A stretch of DNA of 64,000 nucleotides from Paraflavitalea soli (GCF_003555545.1 NZ_CP032157.1:3538546-3602545); one strand, 5' to 3'. Shown: positions 9,291-19,381, counted from the first letter of the stretch. The notes: generated by a model from the sequence alone, not told the origin. Numbers and translations: made by a program.

Positions 9291-9323
9291 ATGATAAACG
9301 ATATTGAGAGATAGCCGACTAAG

Positions 9324-9641
9324 TCAGGAAAGACGGGAAGGGCATTCCGGAGGCAGCAATAGAGCGTCACCATGTTGCCAGGGCAATTCGGTGGTATGGT
9401 GGATATACCAGGCTGCACTTTCTTCCGGCATCAACAGGCCAACGATATTGGTGTGGAATTCCTGCTCCACCATAAAGGCTTTGGTATCAGCCGTATTTTT
9501 AACTTCTTCTGTATCTGCAAAACCTACAACGGTTTCCATATCGGTGCAATCGACTTTGATGGCCGATACCAGGCGATACAGGTTTATCGTCAGCAGTAAG
9601 CCGAAGCACATCACCTGTAATATGGTCACCAGTTTACGCAT
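9324..9641 (-). CDS. Small membrane-anchored or exported protein of unknown function
   Basis: Starting at the ATG at 9641 gives 105 residues with one N-terminal hydrophobic segment (VTILQVMCFGLLLTINLYRL), which acts as a signal or anchor. A short acidic soluble part follows (DMETVVGFADTEEVKN, then EFHTNIVGLLMPEESAAWYI). An upstream ATG at 9674 would overlap the end of the GH15 gene and place extra residues before the hydrophobic segment, so the inner start is preferred. It lies 29 bp behind the GH15 gene and may be the last gene of the trehalose operon. I do not recognise the family. Confidence 0.55.
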   Translation of the reverse strand: MRKLVTILQVMCFGLLLTINLYRLVSAIKVDCTDMETVVGFADTEEVKNTADTKAFMVEQEFHTNIVGLLMPEESAAWYIHHTTELPWQHGDALLLPPECPSRLS

Positions 9642-9670
9642 TGGGTTGTAAAAATAGGGGAATCCGACTA

Positions 9671-11455
9671 TCACAGAAAATCCACTTTATCCACTTTCCT
9701 GGCAATGCGGAATGCGGCATTGATCAGGCCCACATGACTATAGGTTTGTGGGAAATTGCCCCATTGAGAACCATCGACATGTACATCCTCGCTGAAAATG
9801 CCCAGGTGATTGCTAAACCCCAACAATTTATCGAGGTTCCTGATGGCATCGTCTGTACGACCCACGCAGGCCAGGGCATCCACATACCAAAAGGCGCATA
9901 CCAGGAAGGTCGTTTCGGGGAAACCAAAATCATCATAGTGTTTATACCTGTAAAAAAGACCATGATCGGCCAGCAGTTCTTTTTCCAGGGCGGCAATATG
10001 ATCCCTGGCCCTGGGCGAATTGTGATCTAGGTAATTCATGGTAACCATGGACAGGGTGCTGGCATCCAGGTTGGGGGTACCAATAGCCTGGGGATATACT
10101 TTCCGCTCTTTATCGTACGCCTGTTCCAGGAGTTTGTTGGCAGCCGTGGCAATATCCTGCGCCTTCCGCATGAGTGCCATATCATTGAAGACAGCGCCGA
10201 TCTTATAGGCTGCTTTGGCGCCCGCCCAGTGAAACAATAAGGTATAGGTATGCACCTGCACCTGGTTACGGAATTCCCACAAGCCGGAATCGGGCATGGT
10301 AAGGGTGCGCTCTATCTGGTCCAGCAGCCAGGGTACGATGCTGCGGTAACTGTTTTTGCGCATGAAGGTGAGCCGCTTGTCGGTATAGAGGGGCAACAGG
10401 CTTACCAACACTTGTCCGTACACATCATGCTGCACCTGCACGTAGGCTTTATTGCCAATACGCACAGGTTTATTGCCCAGGTATCCGTTGAGGTCAATGG
10501 TGATCTCTTCCAGGTCCTTCTCTCCTGCTATTGAATACAAAGGCTGCAGGGAAGCGCCGGCATTGGTCAGGATATTGTGCACAAAATCGAAATACTTCTC
10601 CAGTTCTTCGAAGTGACCGATCTGGTTAAAGGCGCGTAATGTATAGTGAGCATCACGGAACCAGCAAAAGCGGTAATCCCAGTTGCGGGTGCTGTCGTGA
10701 AATTCCGGTAAGCTGGTAGTGCCGGATGCGATGATGCCGCCGGTATCTTCATACTGGTGCAGTTTGAGCACCAGGGCCGAACGGATGATCTCATCCTGGT
10801 AAATATCGGGCAGGTAGCAACTCTTGATCCACAACTGCCAATGCTGAATGGTCTTTCGCAGGAATTCCTCGCAGGTCTCCTTCAGGGGGGCTTCCAGGGG
10901 TTCGCCATAGGTGAGCACCACATACCGGTCCTGGTCGAGCAGGAATGACTGCTTGTTCAGGATATAGGTCAGGGAAATATCAGTGGTAATGCGCACCTGC
11001 TGGCCAAGGTTCATATAACGGATATGGTTGCTGCCGGTGGTGGTCTCGGGAACGATCTGCCCATAATTACCCCGCGGATCGCAGGTGACCCGGATGGCGG
11101 GATCACCATGCAACAACTCTATTTTCCGCACGAGCATCAATGGCCTGAACTGGCGTTCATGGATGGTCATCCGGGGTGCGCAATCCTTTACTACAAAACT
11201 ACCATCGGCCGCGGTAAACTCTGTACACAATACATTCGTATTGGGCACATAATATTGGCGGCTGGTATAATCTTCTGCAGCAGGCACAATGGAAAAATGC
11301 CCCCCTTTTTCTTCATCCAGCAATGATCCAAACAGGAAACTGCTGTCGAACCTTGGAAGGCACATCCATTTCACGTCTGCTTTGCTATCGATGTAGGCCA
11401 GGTAAGAACAATTACCTATAATGCCCATGTTGTATTTATGCACCGGCATATTCAT
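9671..11455 (-). CDS. Glycoside hydrolase family 15 protein (glucoamylase/trehalase-like)
   Basis: This 594-residue protein has the GH15 layout: an N-terminal beta-rich domain beginning MGIIGNCSYLAYIDSKADVK with WMCLPRFDSSF, then an (alpha/alpha)6 barrel. Family signatures are TTSLPEFH, NWDYRFCWFRDAHYTLRAF, LNGYLGNKPVRIGNKAYVQ and GNFPQTYSHVGLINAAF. Members hydrolyse alpha-glucosidic bonds, and some bacterial and archaeal members are trehalases. The neighbouring trehalose synthesis fusion makes trehalose or a related alpha-glucoside the likely substrate, but this is inference. No signal peptide is seen. The start at 11455 overlaps the otsAB stop by 20 bp, so the genes are translationally close; an in-frame ATG at 11449 is an alternative. 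Confidence 0.85.
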   Translation of the reverse strand: MNMPVHKYNMGIIGNCSYLAYIDSKADVKWMCLPRFDSSFLFGSLLDEEKGGHFSIVPAAEDYTSRQYYVPNTNVLCTEFTAADGSFVVKDCAPRMTIHERQFRPLMLVRKIELLHGDPAIRVTCDPRGNYGQIVPETTTGSNHIRYMNLGQQVRITTDISLTYILNKQSFLLDQDRYVVLTYGEPLEAPLKETCEEFLRKTIQHWQLWIKSCYLPDIYQDEIIRSALVLKLHQYEDTGGIIASGTTSLPEFHDSTRNWDYRFCWFRDAHYTLRAFNQIGHFEELEKYFDFVHNILTNAGASLQPLYSIAGEKDLEEITIDLNGYLGNKPVRIGNKAYVQVQHDVYGQVLVSLLPLYTDKRLTFMRKNSYRSIVPWLLDQIERTLTMPDSGLWEFRNQVQVHTYTLLFHWAGAKAAYKIGAVFNDMALMRKAQDIATAANKLLEQAYDKERKVYPQAIGTPNLDASTLSMVTMNYLDHNSPRARDHIAALEKELLADHGLFYRYKHYDDFGFPETTFLVCAFWYVDALACVGRTDDAIRNLDKLLGFSNHLGIFSEDVHVDGSQWGNFPQTYSHVGLINAAFRIARKVDKVDFL

Positions 11456-13670
11456 TTTCCGTTAAAGGGGTCATCAATTGATCTAACAGTGGCAATACTT
11501 TCTTTTGAGAAAACACAGTGTATTGTGCGGCTGTAATGCCATTGCTTACTTTAATGCTATAGGCTTTGTTGCCTAAAGCTTTGAACATATCCTCATCGGT
11601 CGTATCATCGCCTATACACAGGGTAAAATCGGGGTTGAGATCATTGACGATCCGCAGGGCCATTACGCCTTTATCAAAACCCGACATACGTACTTCAATC
11701 ACTTTATTGCCATCGATCACCTGCAGCATGGTATTCTGCACCATCAGTGACAGGTTGTTGATCAATTCGCGGGAGCGGCTAAATCCCAGGTCGGGGGGCG
11801 TATTCCTGTAATGCCAGGCAATGGTATTGTTCTTTTCTTCCACAAAAGAGCCCACGCACCTGCTTACAAACATTTGCATAATGGGGCGAATTTCTTCTTT
11901 CCATTTTTCAGAAGAGGGAATAGCCTGCTGCCATACATCGTTTTTCATCTTCACACTGGCGCCATGCTCTGCTACGAGGGTAATGGGCAAGTGGCCCAGC
12001 CATTTTTCCAATACCTCGGCATCGCGTCCGCTGATGATCACCACATGGTTCTTTTCATCACTGGCCAGCCGGTACAACAATTCTTTTAATTCCTTGCTGG
12101 GTACAGCTTCCTGCGGCACCCTTGCGAAGGATACCAGGGTACCATCATAATCCAGCAATAGGCAACGTTTCTGGGCCTTCTGGTAATGCTGGTGTATGCG
12201 TTTATATATTTTATCGTCCAATGATTTGGTCGCCAGTTTCTGTTGTTCTTTCCTGATGTTGACAAGTTGTTCCAGGAAATCATTCACCCATTTCACCACG
12301 TCATAATCAGCCAGTCTTTTTTGCATGAGGGCCATGCGGTTCTTCTGCTCGTGCAGGGGCATATTCAATGCTTTGACAATGGCATTGGAAACATCCACCA
12401 CATCGGTAGGATTAACGAGTAATGCTTCATTCAATTCACTGGCAGCGCCTGCCAGCTCACTCAATACCAGTACACCGCGCTGGGTAGTGCAGCTGGCTAC
12501 GTATTCTTTGGCTACCAGGTTCATCCCATCACGCAATGGGGTGATGAGGGCCACATCGGCAGCCTGGTACAAAGCGCAAAGTTCATTGAACGGAAGGTGA
12601 TTGTACCGGTAGATCACGGGCTGCCAGCTAATGGAAGAGAACTTACCATTGAGGGTGCCGATCTTTTCTTCGATGTTGCGCTTCCTTTCGAGATAAGCCG
12701 GTATCTCGTCTCTGGAAGGCACAATATTCAATACAAAGACGATCTTTTCCATCCATTCCGGGTTTTGCTGGAGGAAGTATTCAAACCCATTGAGCCTGTC
12801 CATCAATCCCTTCGTATAATCGAGCCTGTCTACAGAGAAGATGATCTTCTTGTTCTCAAAATTCCTTTTGATATCATTGCGCAGTTCCAGTACTTCGCTG
12901 TCATAGGCCGCATTGTGGAACTTTTTGTAATCAATGCCAATGGGAAACAGGTCGGCTTTGATAAGCCTGTCCTGGTACTGCATGGTGTAGAAATAATTAT
13001 CTACGCCCAGCAGCATCTTTACACTTTGCATGAAGTGCTGTACATAATCATGCGTATGGAAACCGATCAGGTCGGCGCCCATCAGTCCTTTCAGGATGGC
13101 ATTTTTCCATTCTGCCGGCATCAGTCTTAAGATCTCGTAAGAGGGGAATGGTATATGAAGGAAAAAACCAATATTGATATCGGGTTGTTTTGCCCGCAAC
13201 ATTTCGGGCAGCAACATCAACTGGTAGTCATGTATCCATACGGTATCCCCGGGCTGTACAATTTCATCCAGTTTGTCGGCAAATGCTTTGTTTACCTGCA
13301 CAAATGCTTCATAATAATGCGTCTGGTATTCCACCAAGGAAGGGAAATAATGGAACAGGGGCCATAACACTGAATTGGCGAACCCATTGTAATAATCTTT
13401 GTACACTGCCTTGTCCACAAATAAGGGATAGGAGGTGAAATCATATTTGGCCATGCGGGGCGCTACTTCCGAGTCCCAATCTTCGCTGGAGAAATCGGCT
13501 ACGCCCATCCATGCTTTTTCAGTAATCGCGCTATTAGCGGATTGATCGCTTTCAAAATAACTCTTAATGGCAGATACCAGCCCGCCGGAGCTCTGCCGTA
13601 TCGTCACCTGTTCTCCGTCGCGATCAACGGAAAACGGCAACCTGTTTGAAACAATTATAAGTCTACCCAT
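11436..13670 (-). CDS. Bifunctional trehalose-6-phosphate synthase/phosphatase (OtsA-OtsB fusion)
   Basis: A 744-residue fusion. Residues 1 to about 470 are a GT20 trehalose-6-phosphate synthase, with SNRLPFSV, SSGGLVSA, WIHDYQLMLLPEMLR, FFLHIPFPS, GFHTHDYVQHF and VDRLDYTKGL. Residues from about 500 are a HAD trehalose-6-phosphatase with LLLDYDGTL (nucleophile Asp), VVIISGRD, VAEHGASV and CIGDDTTDEDMF. Together they make trehalose from UDP- or ADP-glucose and glucose-6-phosphate. All key motifs appear intact. It heads an operon with GH15. The 400-base upstream region contains no other gene. Confidence 0.93.
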   Translation of the reverse strand: MGRLIIVSNRLPFSVDRDGEQVTIRQSSGGLVSAIKSYFESDQSANSAITEKAWMGVADFSSEDWDSEVAPRMAKYDFTSYPLFVDKAVYKDYYNGFANSVLWPLFHYFPSLVEYQTHYYEAFVQVNKAFADKLDEIVQPGDTVWIHDYQLMLLPEMLRAKQPDINIGFFLHIPFPSYEILRLMPAEWKNAILKGLMGADLIGFHTHDYVQHFMQSVKMLLGVDNYFYTMQYQDRLIKADLFPIGIDYKKFHNAAYDSEVLELRNDIKRNFENKKIIFSVDRLDYTKGLMDRLNGFEYFLQQNPEWMEKIVFVLNIVPSRDEIPAYLERKRNIEEKIGTLNGKFSSISWQPVIYRYNHLPFNELCALYQAADVALITPLRDGMNLVAKEYVASCTTQRGVLVLSELAGAASELNEALLVNPTDVVDVSNAIVKALNMPLHEQKNRMALMQKRLADYDVVKWVNDFLEQLVNIRKEQQKLATKSLDDKIYKRIHQHYQKAQKRCLLLDYDGTLVSFARVPQEAVPSKELKELLYRLASDEKNHVVIISGRDAEVLEKWLGHLPITLVAEHGASVKMKNDVWQQAIPSSEKWKEEIRPIMQMFVSRCVGSFVEEKNNTIAWHYRNTPPDLGFSRSRELINNLSLMVQNTMLQVIDGNKVIEVRMSGFDKGVMALRIVNDLNPDFTLCIGDDTTDEDMFKALGNKAYSIKVSNGITAAQYTVFSQKKVLPLLDQLMTPLTENEYAGA

Positions 13671-14005
13671 ATGAAAAAAAATTAGGGGTGCGGATTAAAT
13701 GAAATGATTACTCAATAGGTTTTCAAAAAAGAGGCCAGTTTGGGTAATTGATACCGCAAACCAACAAATTGCTATACAACAGCTTAATATAATATGGCCC
13801 AACCTGTTGATAACAGGCATCAGTAGGGATGTGAGGAAATAATCCCGCCGGGGACAAAAGTAAAAGGAGGGTATTAGGCGGGTCTTATAATGACATTACA
13901 ATACTATTAAAATGTGGAAGATTGTGGACAGAACGGCAATCGTAAGGCGGCAATCGGCAATACGTTTGCTATGACAGAAATCCGTAGCTACGAGCTGTAA
14001 CAAAT
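13671..14005. other. Intergenic region upstream of otsAB with word repeats
   Basis: No gene is supported here. It should contain the otsAB promoter, but no clear TAnnTTTG box with a matching -33 box was found on the minus strand. CGGCAAT units occur at about 13933-13950, and a GTAGCTACGAGCTG word occurs at about 13984-13998. Both belong to the repeat families seen elsewhere in the window. Confidence 0.5.
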
Positions 14006-14029
14006 ACAAAAGCCCCCTTAAAAGGGGCT
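14006..14029 (-). terminator. Intrinsic terminator after hutU
   Basis: The palindromic core AGCCCC-CTTAAAA-GGGGCT (14011-14029) lies 42 bp beyond the hutU stop. On the minus strand it is followed by TTTTGTATTTG. It fits as the end of the marR-hutH-hutU operon. Confidence 0.7.
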
Positions 14030-14071
14030 CTGCATCTTTTAACTTTTCTCTAACTACCTATTTTGGAGATT

Positions 14072-15760
14072 TTATTCCGTGTCGTTTAATCGTGTTCGTA
14101 TATCCAATCCATGTTCAGCCGCTGTCTCTTTGGCGGTATCATAACCGGCATCGGCATGACGGATAACACCCATACCCGGATCGTTACGTAATACACGGCT
14201 CAGACGGGCGGCGGCAGCCTCTGTACCATCGGCCACAATGACCATACCGGCATGGATACTATAGCCCATCCCTACCCCACCACCGTGGTGTAAACTCACC
14301 CAGGAGGCGCCGCCGGCTGTATTGACCAGGGCATTGAGCAATGGCCAGTCGGCCACGGCATCACTGCCATCCATCATCGCTTCTGTTTCACGGTTGGGTG
14401 ATGCTACGGAACCGGTATCGAGGTGATCACGACCTATGACAATGGGTGCTTTCACTTTACCGGTCCTTACCAGTTCATTGAAAGCCAGTCCTGCCTTTTC
14501 ACGCTCGCCTTGTCCCAGCCAGCAAATGCGGGCAGGCAATCCCTGGAAAGCGATCTTTTCTTTGGCCAGTTTGAGCCAGCGTTGTAAGGACTTGTTCCCG
14601 GGGAACATTTCACTGATCACCTGGTCGGTCACGGCAATATCAGCCGGATCACCACTAAGCGCAGCCCAGCGGAAGGGTCCCTTGCCTTCACAAAACAGGG
14701 GACGTATATAAGCGGGTACAAAGCCCGGGAAATCGAAAGCATTTTGCAAACCTCTTTCCTGCGCCCTTGCGCGGATATTATTGCCATAATCGAAGGTGAT
14801 GGCGCCCAGTTGTTGCAATTGCAGCATCAGTTCTACATGGCGGCACATGGAGTCGTAGGCCAGGTCCGTGTATTGCTTGGGGTTTTGTTCGCGCAGCACT
14901 TTCGCCTGTTCATAACTGATCGTATGCGGCCAGTAGCCGATAAGGGGATCGTGTGCCGAAGTTTGATCGGTGAGTGTATCAGGTATGACCTTTCTTTCTA
15001 TTAATCTCTCCAGTAAGGTTACGGCGTTACAACATACGCCGATGGAGAGCACTTCGCCTTTTTGTTTGGCAGCCAGGGCGCGATCGATAGCCTCGTCAAT
15101 ATCTTCCATCAGCAGATCGAGGTATTTTGTTTCCAGTCTTTTCTCAATACGCCATTTCTCCACTTCGGCAATAAGGGCCACGCCTTCGTTCATGGTAATG
15201 GCCAGGGGCTGAGCGCCACCCATGCCACCCAATCCTGCCGTAACATTGAGGGTCCCTTTGAGGGTACCACCAAAATGTTTGTGGGCAGCTGCCGCATAAG
15301 TTTCATACGTGCCCTGCACAATGCCCTGCGATCCGATGTAGATCCAGGAGCCTGCGGTCATTTGCCCATACATCATCAGGCCTTTCTTTTCCAGTTCATC
15401 AAAGTGTTCCCAGGTAGCCCAGCGGGGCACCAGTTGCGAGTTGGAGATCAATATGCGGGGAGTGTCTGGATGTGTTTTGAGTATGCCGACGGGCTTGCCG
15501 CTTTGGATGAGGAGGGTCTCATCATTTTCCAGGTCTTTCAGTCCTTTGATGATGAGGTCGAGGGCCTCAAAATTACGGGCTGCTTTACCGCGGCCACCGT
15601 ATACGATCAGGTCATCAGGTCTTTCGGCTACCTGCGGATCGAGGTTATTGAGCAGCATACGCAGGGCCGCTTCCTGTATCCAACCTTTACAATGCAGTTG
15701 ATCACCCGTGGGCGTTTTATACTTCACGGGATCGTATTTGCGTGTTGCTGTATGTTGCAT
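14072..15760 (-). CDS. hutU: Urocanate hydratase
   Basis: This 562-residue cytosolic enzyme converts urocanate to imidazolonepropionate with tightly bound NAD+. Family features are [20 protein letters not shown] at the N-terminus, the glycine-rich NAD region [14 protein letters not shown], the active-site region [13 protein letters not shown] with its Cys, [14 protein letters not shown] and [18 protein letters not shown]. Length and motifs are normal. The gene follows hutH by 20 bp and ends before a terminator, so it is the last gene of the marR-hutH-hutU unit. Confidence 0.95.
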   Translation of the reverse strand: MQHTATRKYDPVKYKTPTGDQLHCKGWIQEAALRMLLNNLDPQVAERPDDLIVYGGRGKAARNFEALDLIIKGLKDLENDETLLIQSGKPVGILKTHPDTPRILISNSQLVPRWATWEHFDELEKKGLMMYGQMTAGSWIYIGSQGIVQGTYETYAAAAHKHFGGTLKGTLNVTAGLGGMGGAQPLAITMNEGVALIAEVEKWRIEKRLETKYLDLLMEDIDEAIDRALAAKQKGEVLSIGVCCNAVTLLERLIERKVIPDTLTDQTSAHDPLIGYWPHTISYEQAKVLREQNPKQYTDLAYDSMCRHVELMLQLQQLGAITFDYGNNIRARAQERGLQNAFDFPGFVPAYIRPLFCEGKGPFRWAALSGDPADIAVTDQVISEMFPGNKSLQRWLKLAKEKIAFQGLPARICWLGQGEREKAGLAFNELVRTGKVKAPIVIGRDHLDTGSVASPNRETEAMMDGSDAVADWPLLNALVNTAGGASWVSLHHGGGVGMGYSIHAGMVIVADGTEAAAARLSRVLRNDPGMGVIRHADAGYDTAKETAAEHGLDIRTRLNDTE

Positions 15761-15780
15761 ATGACTCGTTTTATCGGTAA

Positions 15781-17349
15781 TTAAATTCCAAAGGCTTCGT
15801 ATCCTTTATTCAATTCCACACCGGCCAGGTGGGTATAGGTATTCACGGCTTCTACAAATGAATAATCGGTGATGATGGCCTTGATCTTGTTGATATCATC
15901 GGCAAAGATCCTGTCCTCTTCGGCAAAGCTCACCTGCCTGCGCACCTGATCATGGGCAAACTCGAGGATGGCGCTGCTCTTGAGGGGATGGCGGAACTCT
16001 ATGGCCTGGCAGGCGCTCAACAATTCAATAGCCAGTATGTATTCCAGGTTGTCCAGTACTTTATTCAGCTTCCTGCCGCTGATGCTGCCCATGCTTACAT
16101 GGTCTTCCTGCCCGAGGGAAGTAGGAATGCTATCGGCACTGGCCGGGAAACACAGGGTTTTGTTTTCTGTGACGAGGGCAGCGGTGGTGTATTGCGGGAT
16201 CATGAAACCGCTGTTGAGGCCCACATTTTTCATAAGCAACATGGGCAGGCCCCATTTGCCTTCCAGCAGGAGATAACAGCGGCGGTCGGCAATATTACCG
16301 ATCTCCGCAGCGGCAAAGCAGGCATAGTCCAATGGTAATGCCAGGGGCTGGCCATGGAAGTTGCCCCCGCTGATGGTATCATCAGCCGCCAGGATAATGG
16401 GATTATCGGTTACTGAATTCAATTCTATTTCCGTGAGTTCCTTCAAATGCAACCAGGCATTGCGGGAAGCGCCATGTACCTGGGGCATACAACGCAGACT
16501 ATAGGGGTCCTGCACGCGGCCACAATCCACATGGCTTTGCATGATGGCGGAATCATGGAGCAGCAAACGCAGGCGCTGAGCGACCAGTTGTGTACCCGCA
16601 TAGGGCCGCAGCTGGTGCAGGCGCTCATCGAAAGGGGCCTGTGTGCCGGTGAGGGCTTCCAGGCTCATAGCGCCAATGATATCGGCTACTTCGAGGCAAT
16701 GGTGCATACGCTCCACCGCTTTTATGGCAAAGGATAAAATAAACTGGGTGCCATTGATCAATGCCAGTCCTTCTTTGGGGCCCAGCTGGATGGGCGCCAC
16801 GCCAAACTGCTGCAGCACATCGGCTGCTTTGTACCGCACGCCTTTGTACAGGACTTCTCCCAGACCGATCAGGGGGAGGAATAAATGAGCGAGGGGGGCG
16901 AGGTCGCCGGAAGCACCTACACTACCCTTTTCAGGCACGATGGGAATTACATCCTGTTCTATATGCCAGTTGATACGCTCCAGGGTTTGTAATTGTACAC
17001 CGGAATAGCCTTTGGCCAATGCCTGCATTTTGGTGATAAGCATCAGCTTGGCGATTTCCGCCGGAATGGGATCGCCGACGCCTACGCTATGGCTTTGCAA
17101 TATCTTGTGCTGGAGGGTACGGGTATCTTCTTCTGATATCTTCGCATTGGCCAGGATGCCAAAGCCGGTATTGACACCGTACACAGTTTTATTTTCGTCT
17201 ACAATTTGCTGTACCTGCTGCTGGCTGGCGGTGATGCGCTTGCGCGCTGCTGTGCTCAGGATGCCTTTCATGGTACCCTGGGCAAGAGCCAGGGCCTTGC
17301 CTGTTGTTAATGTATCAATACCATATTCAAATGCTGTAGCCATGATCAA
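15781..17349 (-). CDS. hutH: Histidine ammonia-lyase
   Basis: This 522-residue enzyme deaminates L-histidine to urocanate, the entry step of the pathway. The MIO cofactor precursor Ala146-Ser147-Gly148 sits in [24 protein letters not shown] near 58-65, GTQFILS and GREDHVS-like [14 protein letters not shown] are as in the family. The ORF opens MIMATAF; the second Met at 17343 is an equally possible start. The gene is 13 bp behind the MarR regulator and 20 bp ahead of hutU. Confidence 0.95.
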   Translation of the reverse strand: MIMATAFEYGIDTLTTGKALALAQGTMKGILSTAARKRITASQQQVQQIVDENKTVYGVNTGFGILANAKISEEDTRTLQHKILQSHSVGVGDPIPAEIAKLMLITKMQALAKGYSGVQLQTLERINWHIEQDVIPIVPEKGSVGASGDLAPLAHLFLPLIGLGEVLYKGVRYKAADVLQQFGVAPIQLGPKEGLALINGTQFILSFAIKAVERMHHCLEVADIIGAMSLEALTGTQAPFDERLHQLRPYAGTQLVAQRLRLLLHDSAIMQSHVDCGRVQDPYSLRCMPQVHGASRNAWLHLKELTEIELNSVTDNPIILAADDTISGGNFHGQPLALPLDYACFAAAEIGNIADRRCYLLLEGKWGLPMLLMKNVGLNSGFMIPQYTTAALVTENKTLCFPASADSIPTSLGQEDHVSMGSISGRKLNKVLDNLEYILAIELLSACQAIEFRHPLKSSAILEFAHDQVRRQVSFAEEDRIFADDINKIKAIITDYSFVEAVNTYTHLAGVELNKGYEAFGI

Positions 17350-17362
17350 TAGTTAAGGATCG

Positions 17363-17848
17363 TTAAGGATTCATAATGCGTTCTACCCGGTCAAAAAGGC
17401 TTTGCTGTGCGATGCCTGCCTCCACTTCACCAATGGCCTTTAGCAATACTTTACTGTGACGGCCTTCATTTACCAGTTCTTCCATGGCTTGCGACAAAGC
17501 GGTCCATACGGGGGCTATCTGTTGTTGTAGTTTTTTTCCTTTGGCAGTAAACTCCACCACTTTGCGGCGGGCATCGTCGGCAGCGGTGGTGGTCTTAACC
17601 AGTCCTTTTTGCTGCAAGGCGCTTACCAGCTGGCTGACGGAAGAATGGGAAATGACCAGTTCATCGGCGATATCCCTGATAGAAACGGATTCTTTACGGG
17701 AAAGGATGTAGAATACGGGAAACCAGGCGGCGTCAAATTTCAGGTCGTGGGCGCTGTAAATGCGGTTCACATCGCCCAGGAATGTTTCACTGAGGCGCCG
17801 CAGGCGGCTGCCGAAGACGAGAAAACCGAGGGATTCGTAGAAGTTCAT
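17363..17848 (-). CDS. MarR-family transcriptional regulator, probable hut operon regulator
   Basis: A 161-residue MarR/winged-helix protein. Residues about 50-115 show the winged helix: SVSIRDIADELVISHSSVSQ is the recognition helix region, then LVSALQQKGLVKTTTAADDARR, whose DxRR wing is characteristic. Helices on either side fit the dimerisation domain. It is the first gene of an operon with hutH and hutU, so it likely senses histidine or urocanate and controls its own operon; the ligand is inference. Typical Gram-negative hut loci use GntR-type HutC, so a MarR protein here is a different solution. A perfect palindrome lies 3 bp upstream of its ATG. Confidence 0.88.
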   Translation of the reverse strand: MNFYESLGFLVFGSRLRRLSETFLGDVNRIYSAHDLKFDAAWFPVFYILSRKESVSIRDIADELVISHSSVSQLVSALQQKGLVKTTTAADDARRKVVEFTAKGKKLQQQIAPVWTALSQAMEELVNEGRHSKVLLKAIGEVEAGIAQQSLFDRVERIMNP

Positions 17849-17851
17849 AAA

Positions 17852-17871
17852 TTGTATAAGTACTTATACAA
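17852..17871. promoter_or_regulatory. Perfect 20-bp palindrome, candidate MarR operator
   Basis: TTGTATAAGTACTTATACAA is a perfect inverted repeat with 10-bp arms. It lies 3 bp before the marR start and overlaps the -7 box at 17869-17876. Size and symmetry suit a MarR dimer. No second copy was seen by eye upstream of hutI or hutG. Confidence 0.7.
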
Positions 17872-17876
17872 ATATA
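17869..17876 (-). promoter_or_regulatory. -7 promoter box TATATTTG for marR-hutHU
   Basis: On the minus strand TATATTTG matches the Bacteroidota -7 consensus TAnnTTTG exactly. No good TTTG -33 box is visible at the usual distance. The predicted start of transcription falls inside the palindrome. Confidence 0.5.
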
Positions 17877-17960
17877 GGAATTTACGGGAAAGTTGAGCAG
17901 TTGACAGGGTAATTTGTTGACAGGAAGGCAGGCAGCGCAAACCATTGGATCGGTTATCGA

Positions 17961-18009
17961 AGCGGCAAGATCTCTCACTGGGCTGCGCTTCGTTCGAGAT
18001 GACAAAAAA
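17961..18009. repeat. Dispersed intergenic repeat (ATCTCTCACTGGGCTGCGCTT class)
   Basis: The stretch reads ATCTCTCACTGGGCTGCGCT then TCGTTCGAGATGACA. It is of the class of short mobile-like intergenic repeats found in many genomes, with terminal ATCTC/GAGAT symmetry. It lies between divergent marR and the MFS gene. No ORF uses it. Confidence 0.5.
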
Positions 18010-18095
18010 GGGAAGCTTATATAAGATTTGTTCGTAATTTCCAGCCTTCTTTACCAAATAGCTAAATCGTTATACTTCAATTTAAACGTAGAAAT

Positions 18096-19331
18096 ATGAA
18101 AACCGGCTTAAGGGTCCAACTGTCCGTGATGATGTTCTTCCAGTTCTTTATATGGGGAGCATGGTATTCTATGATCGCCGTGTTTATGAGTAAAAACGGA
18201 ATGGAAAAATTAACCCATTGGCCGTTTACCGTAAATCCTATAGCAGCTATTGTAGCCCCTTTCTTTGTAGGCTTGATAGCTGATCGTTATTTTAATACAG
18301 AAAAAGTATTGGGTACGCTGCATATCCTCGGTGGACTATTCATGTTCTTTACACCTTCGATGGCCGGTAATCCGGTTGCATTTATCCTGCTCCTGCTGGC
18401 TTATAATATATGCTACATGCCCACCATGAGCCTGGCCAATACCATTTGTTTCCATAAAATGAACGACCAGGAAAAACAATTTCCCGGCATCCGGGTTTTT
18501 GGGACCATTGGCTGGATCGTTGCCGGGCTTATTATCAGTTTTGTACTGGTAAAGTTTGTAACCCCGGGACTAAAAGCTGAGGAAACTGCTTTACCGCTCT
18601 ATATGACAGCGGTTGCCAGTATCCTGCTGGGTCTCTATAGTTTCACATTGCCAACCACTCCGCCACCTGCAGCTGGTAAAAAAGTATCTGCCCGTAGCAT
18701 TATTGGCATTGATGCCTTTAAACAACTGGGAAGCCCTTCTTTTTATATTTTCCTTCTTAGCTCTTTCCTGATCTGTATTCCTTTGTCAGCTTATTATACG
18801 TATACACAACAGTTCCTCGAACAGGGGAATTTTCCCAATATTTCAGCGACGCAAACACTTGGACAGGCATCGGAAACCCTGTTTATGCTGGTGATGCCGT
18901 TCATGTTTGCCCGGCTGGGTATTAAATGGATGCTCGTAGCAGGAATGGGAGCCTGGGTATTGCGCTATGCCCTGTTTGCTCTTGGAGCGCCGGAATTGAC
19001 AAGCTGGATGATCTTCGCAGGCATTGCCTTACATGGTATTTGTTACGACTTTTTCTTTGTTACCGGACAAATATATGTAGACAAAAAAGCAAATGTAGAG
19101 ATCAGGGGACAAGCGCAGGGACTTATTATATTTGTTACTTACGGTGTAGGAATGTTGGTAGGTGCTCAAATAGCAGGTATGGTCTATAACAGTTACCTCG
19201 GCAATGCCAAAACACTTACCCTGGGTCAATGGCAGAGTTTCTGGTGGCTGCCTGCTATCTTTGCCGCCGGCGTTTTGTTGTTCTTTATAGCCATTTTTAA
19301 AGAGAAGAAATTGCCTGTCATTGGGAAATGA
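18096..19331 (+). CDS. MFS transporter of the nucleoside:H+ symporter type
   Basis: A 411-residue inner-membrane protein with about 12 hydrophobic segments. The opening MKTGLRVQLSVMMFFQFFIW, the segment GAWYSMIAVFM, and IRVFGTIGWIVAGL resemble the NupG/XapB nucleoside proton symporter family. The true substrate could be a nucleoside or a sugar. It lies 50 bp upstream of a Gfo/Idh/MocA oxidoreductase on the same strand, and the pair is closed by a terminator. This suggests uptake followed by oxidation of a sugar-like compound, which is inference. Confidence 0.85.
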   Translation: MKTGLRVQLSVMMFFQFFIWGAWYSMIAVFMSKNGMEKLTHWPFTVNPIAAIVAPFFVGLIADRYFNTEKVLGTLHILGGLFMFFTPSMAGNPVAFILLLLAYNICYMPTMSLANTICFHKMNDQEKQFPGIRVFGTIGWIVAGLIISFVLVKFVTPGLKAEETALPLYMTAVASILLGLYSFTLPTTPPPAAGKKVSARSIIGIDAFKQLGSPSFYIFLLSSFLICIPLSAYYTYTQQFLEQGNFPNISATQTLGQASETLFMLVMPFMFARLGIKWMLVAGMGAWVLRYALFALGAPELTSWMIFAGIALHGICYDFFFVTGQIYVDKKANVEIRGQAQGLIIFVTYGVGMLVGAQIAGMVYNSYLGNAKTLTLGQWQSFWWLPAIFAAGVLLFFIAIFKEKKLPVIGK

Positions 19332-19381
19332 TGATTGACGGGTAACATACATCAACACTTTCAAACAATAAACATACTTAT

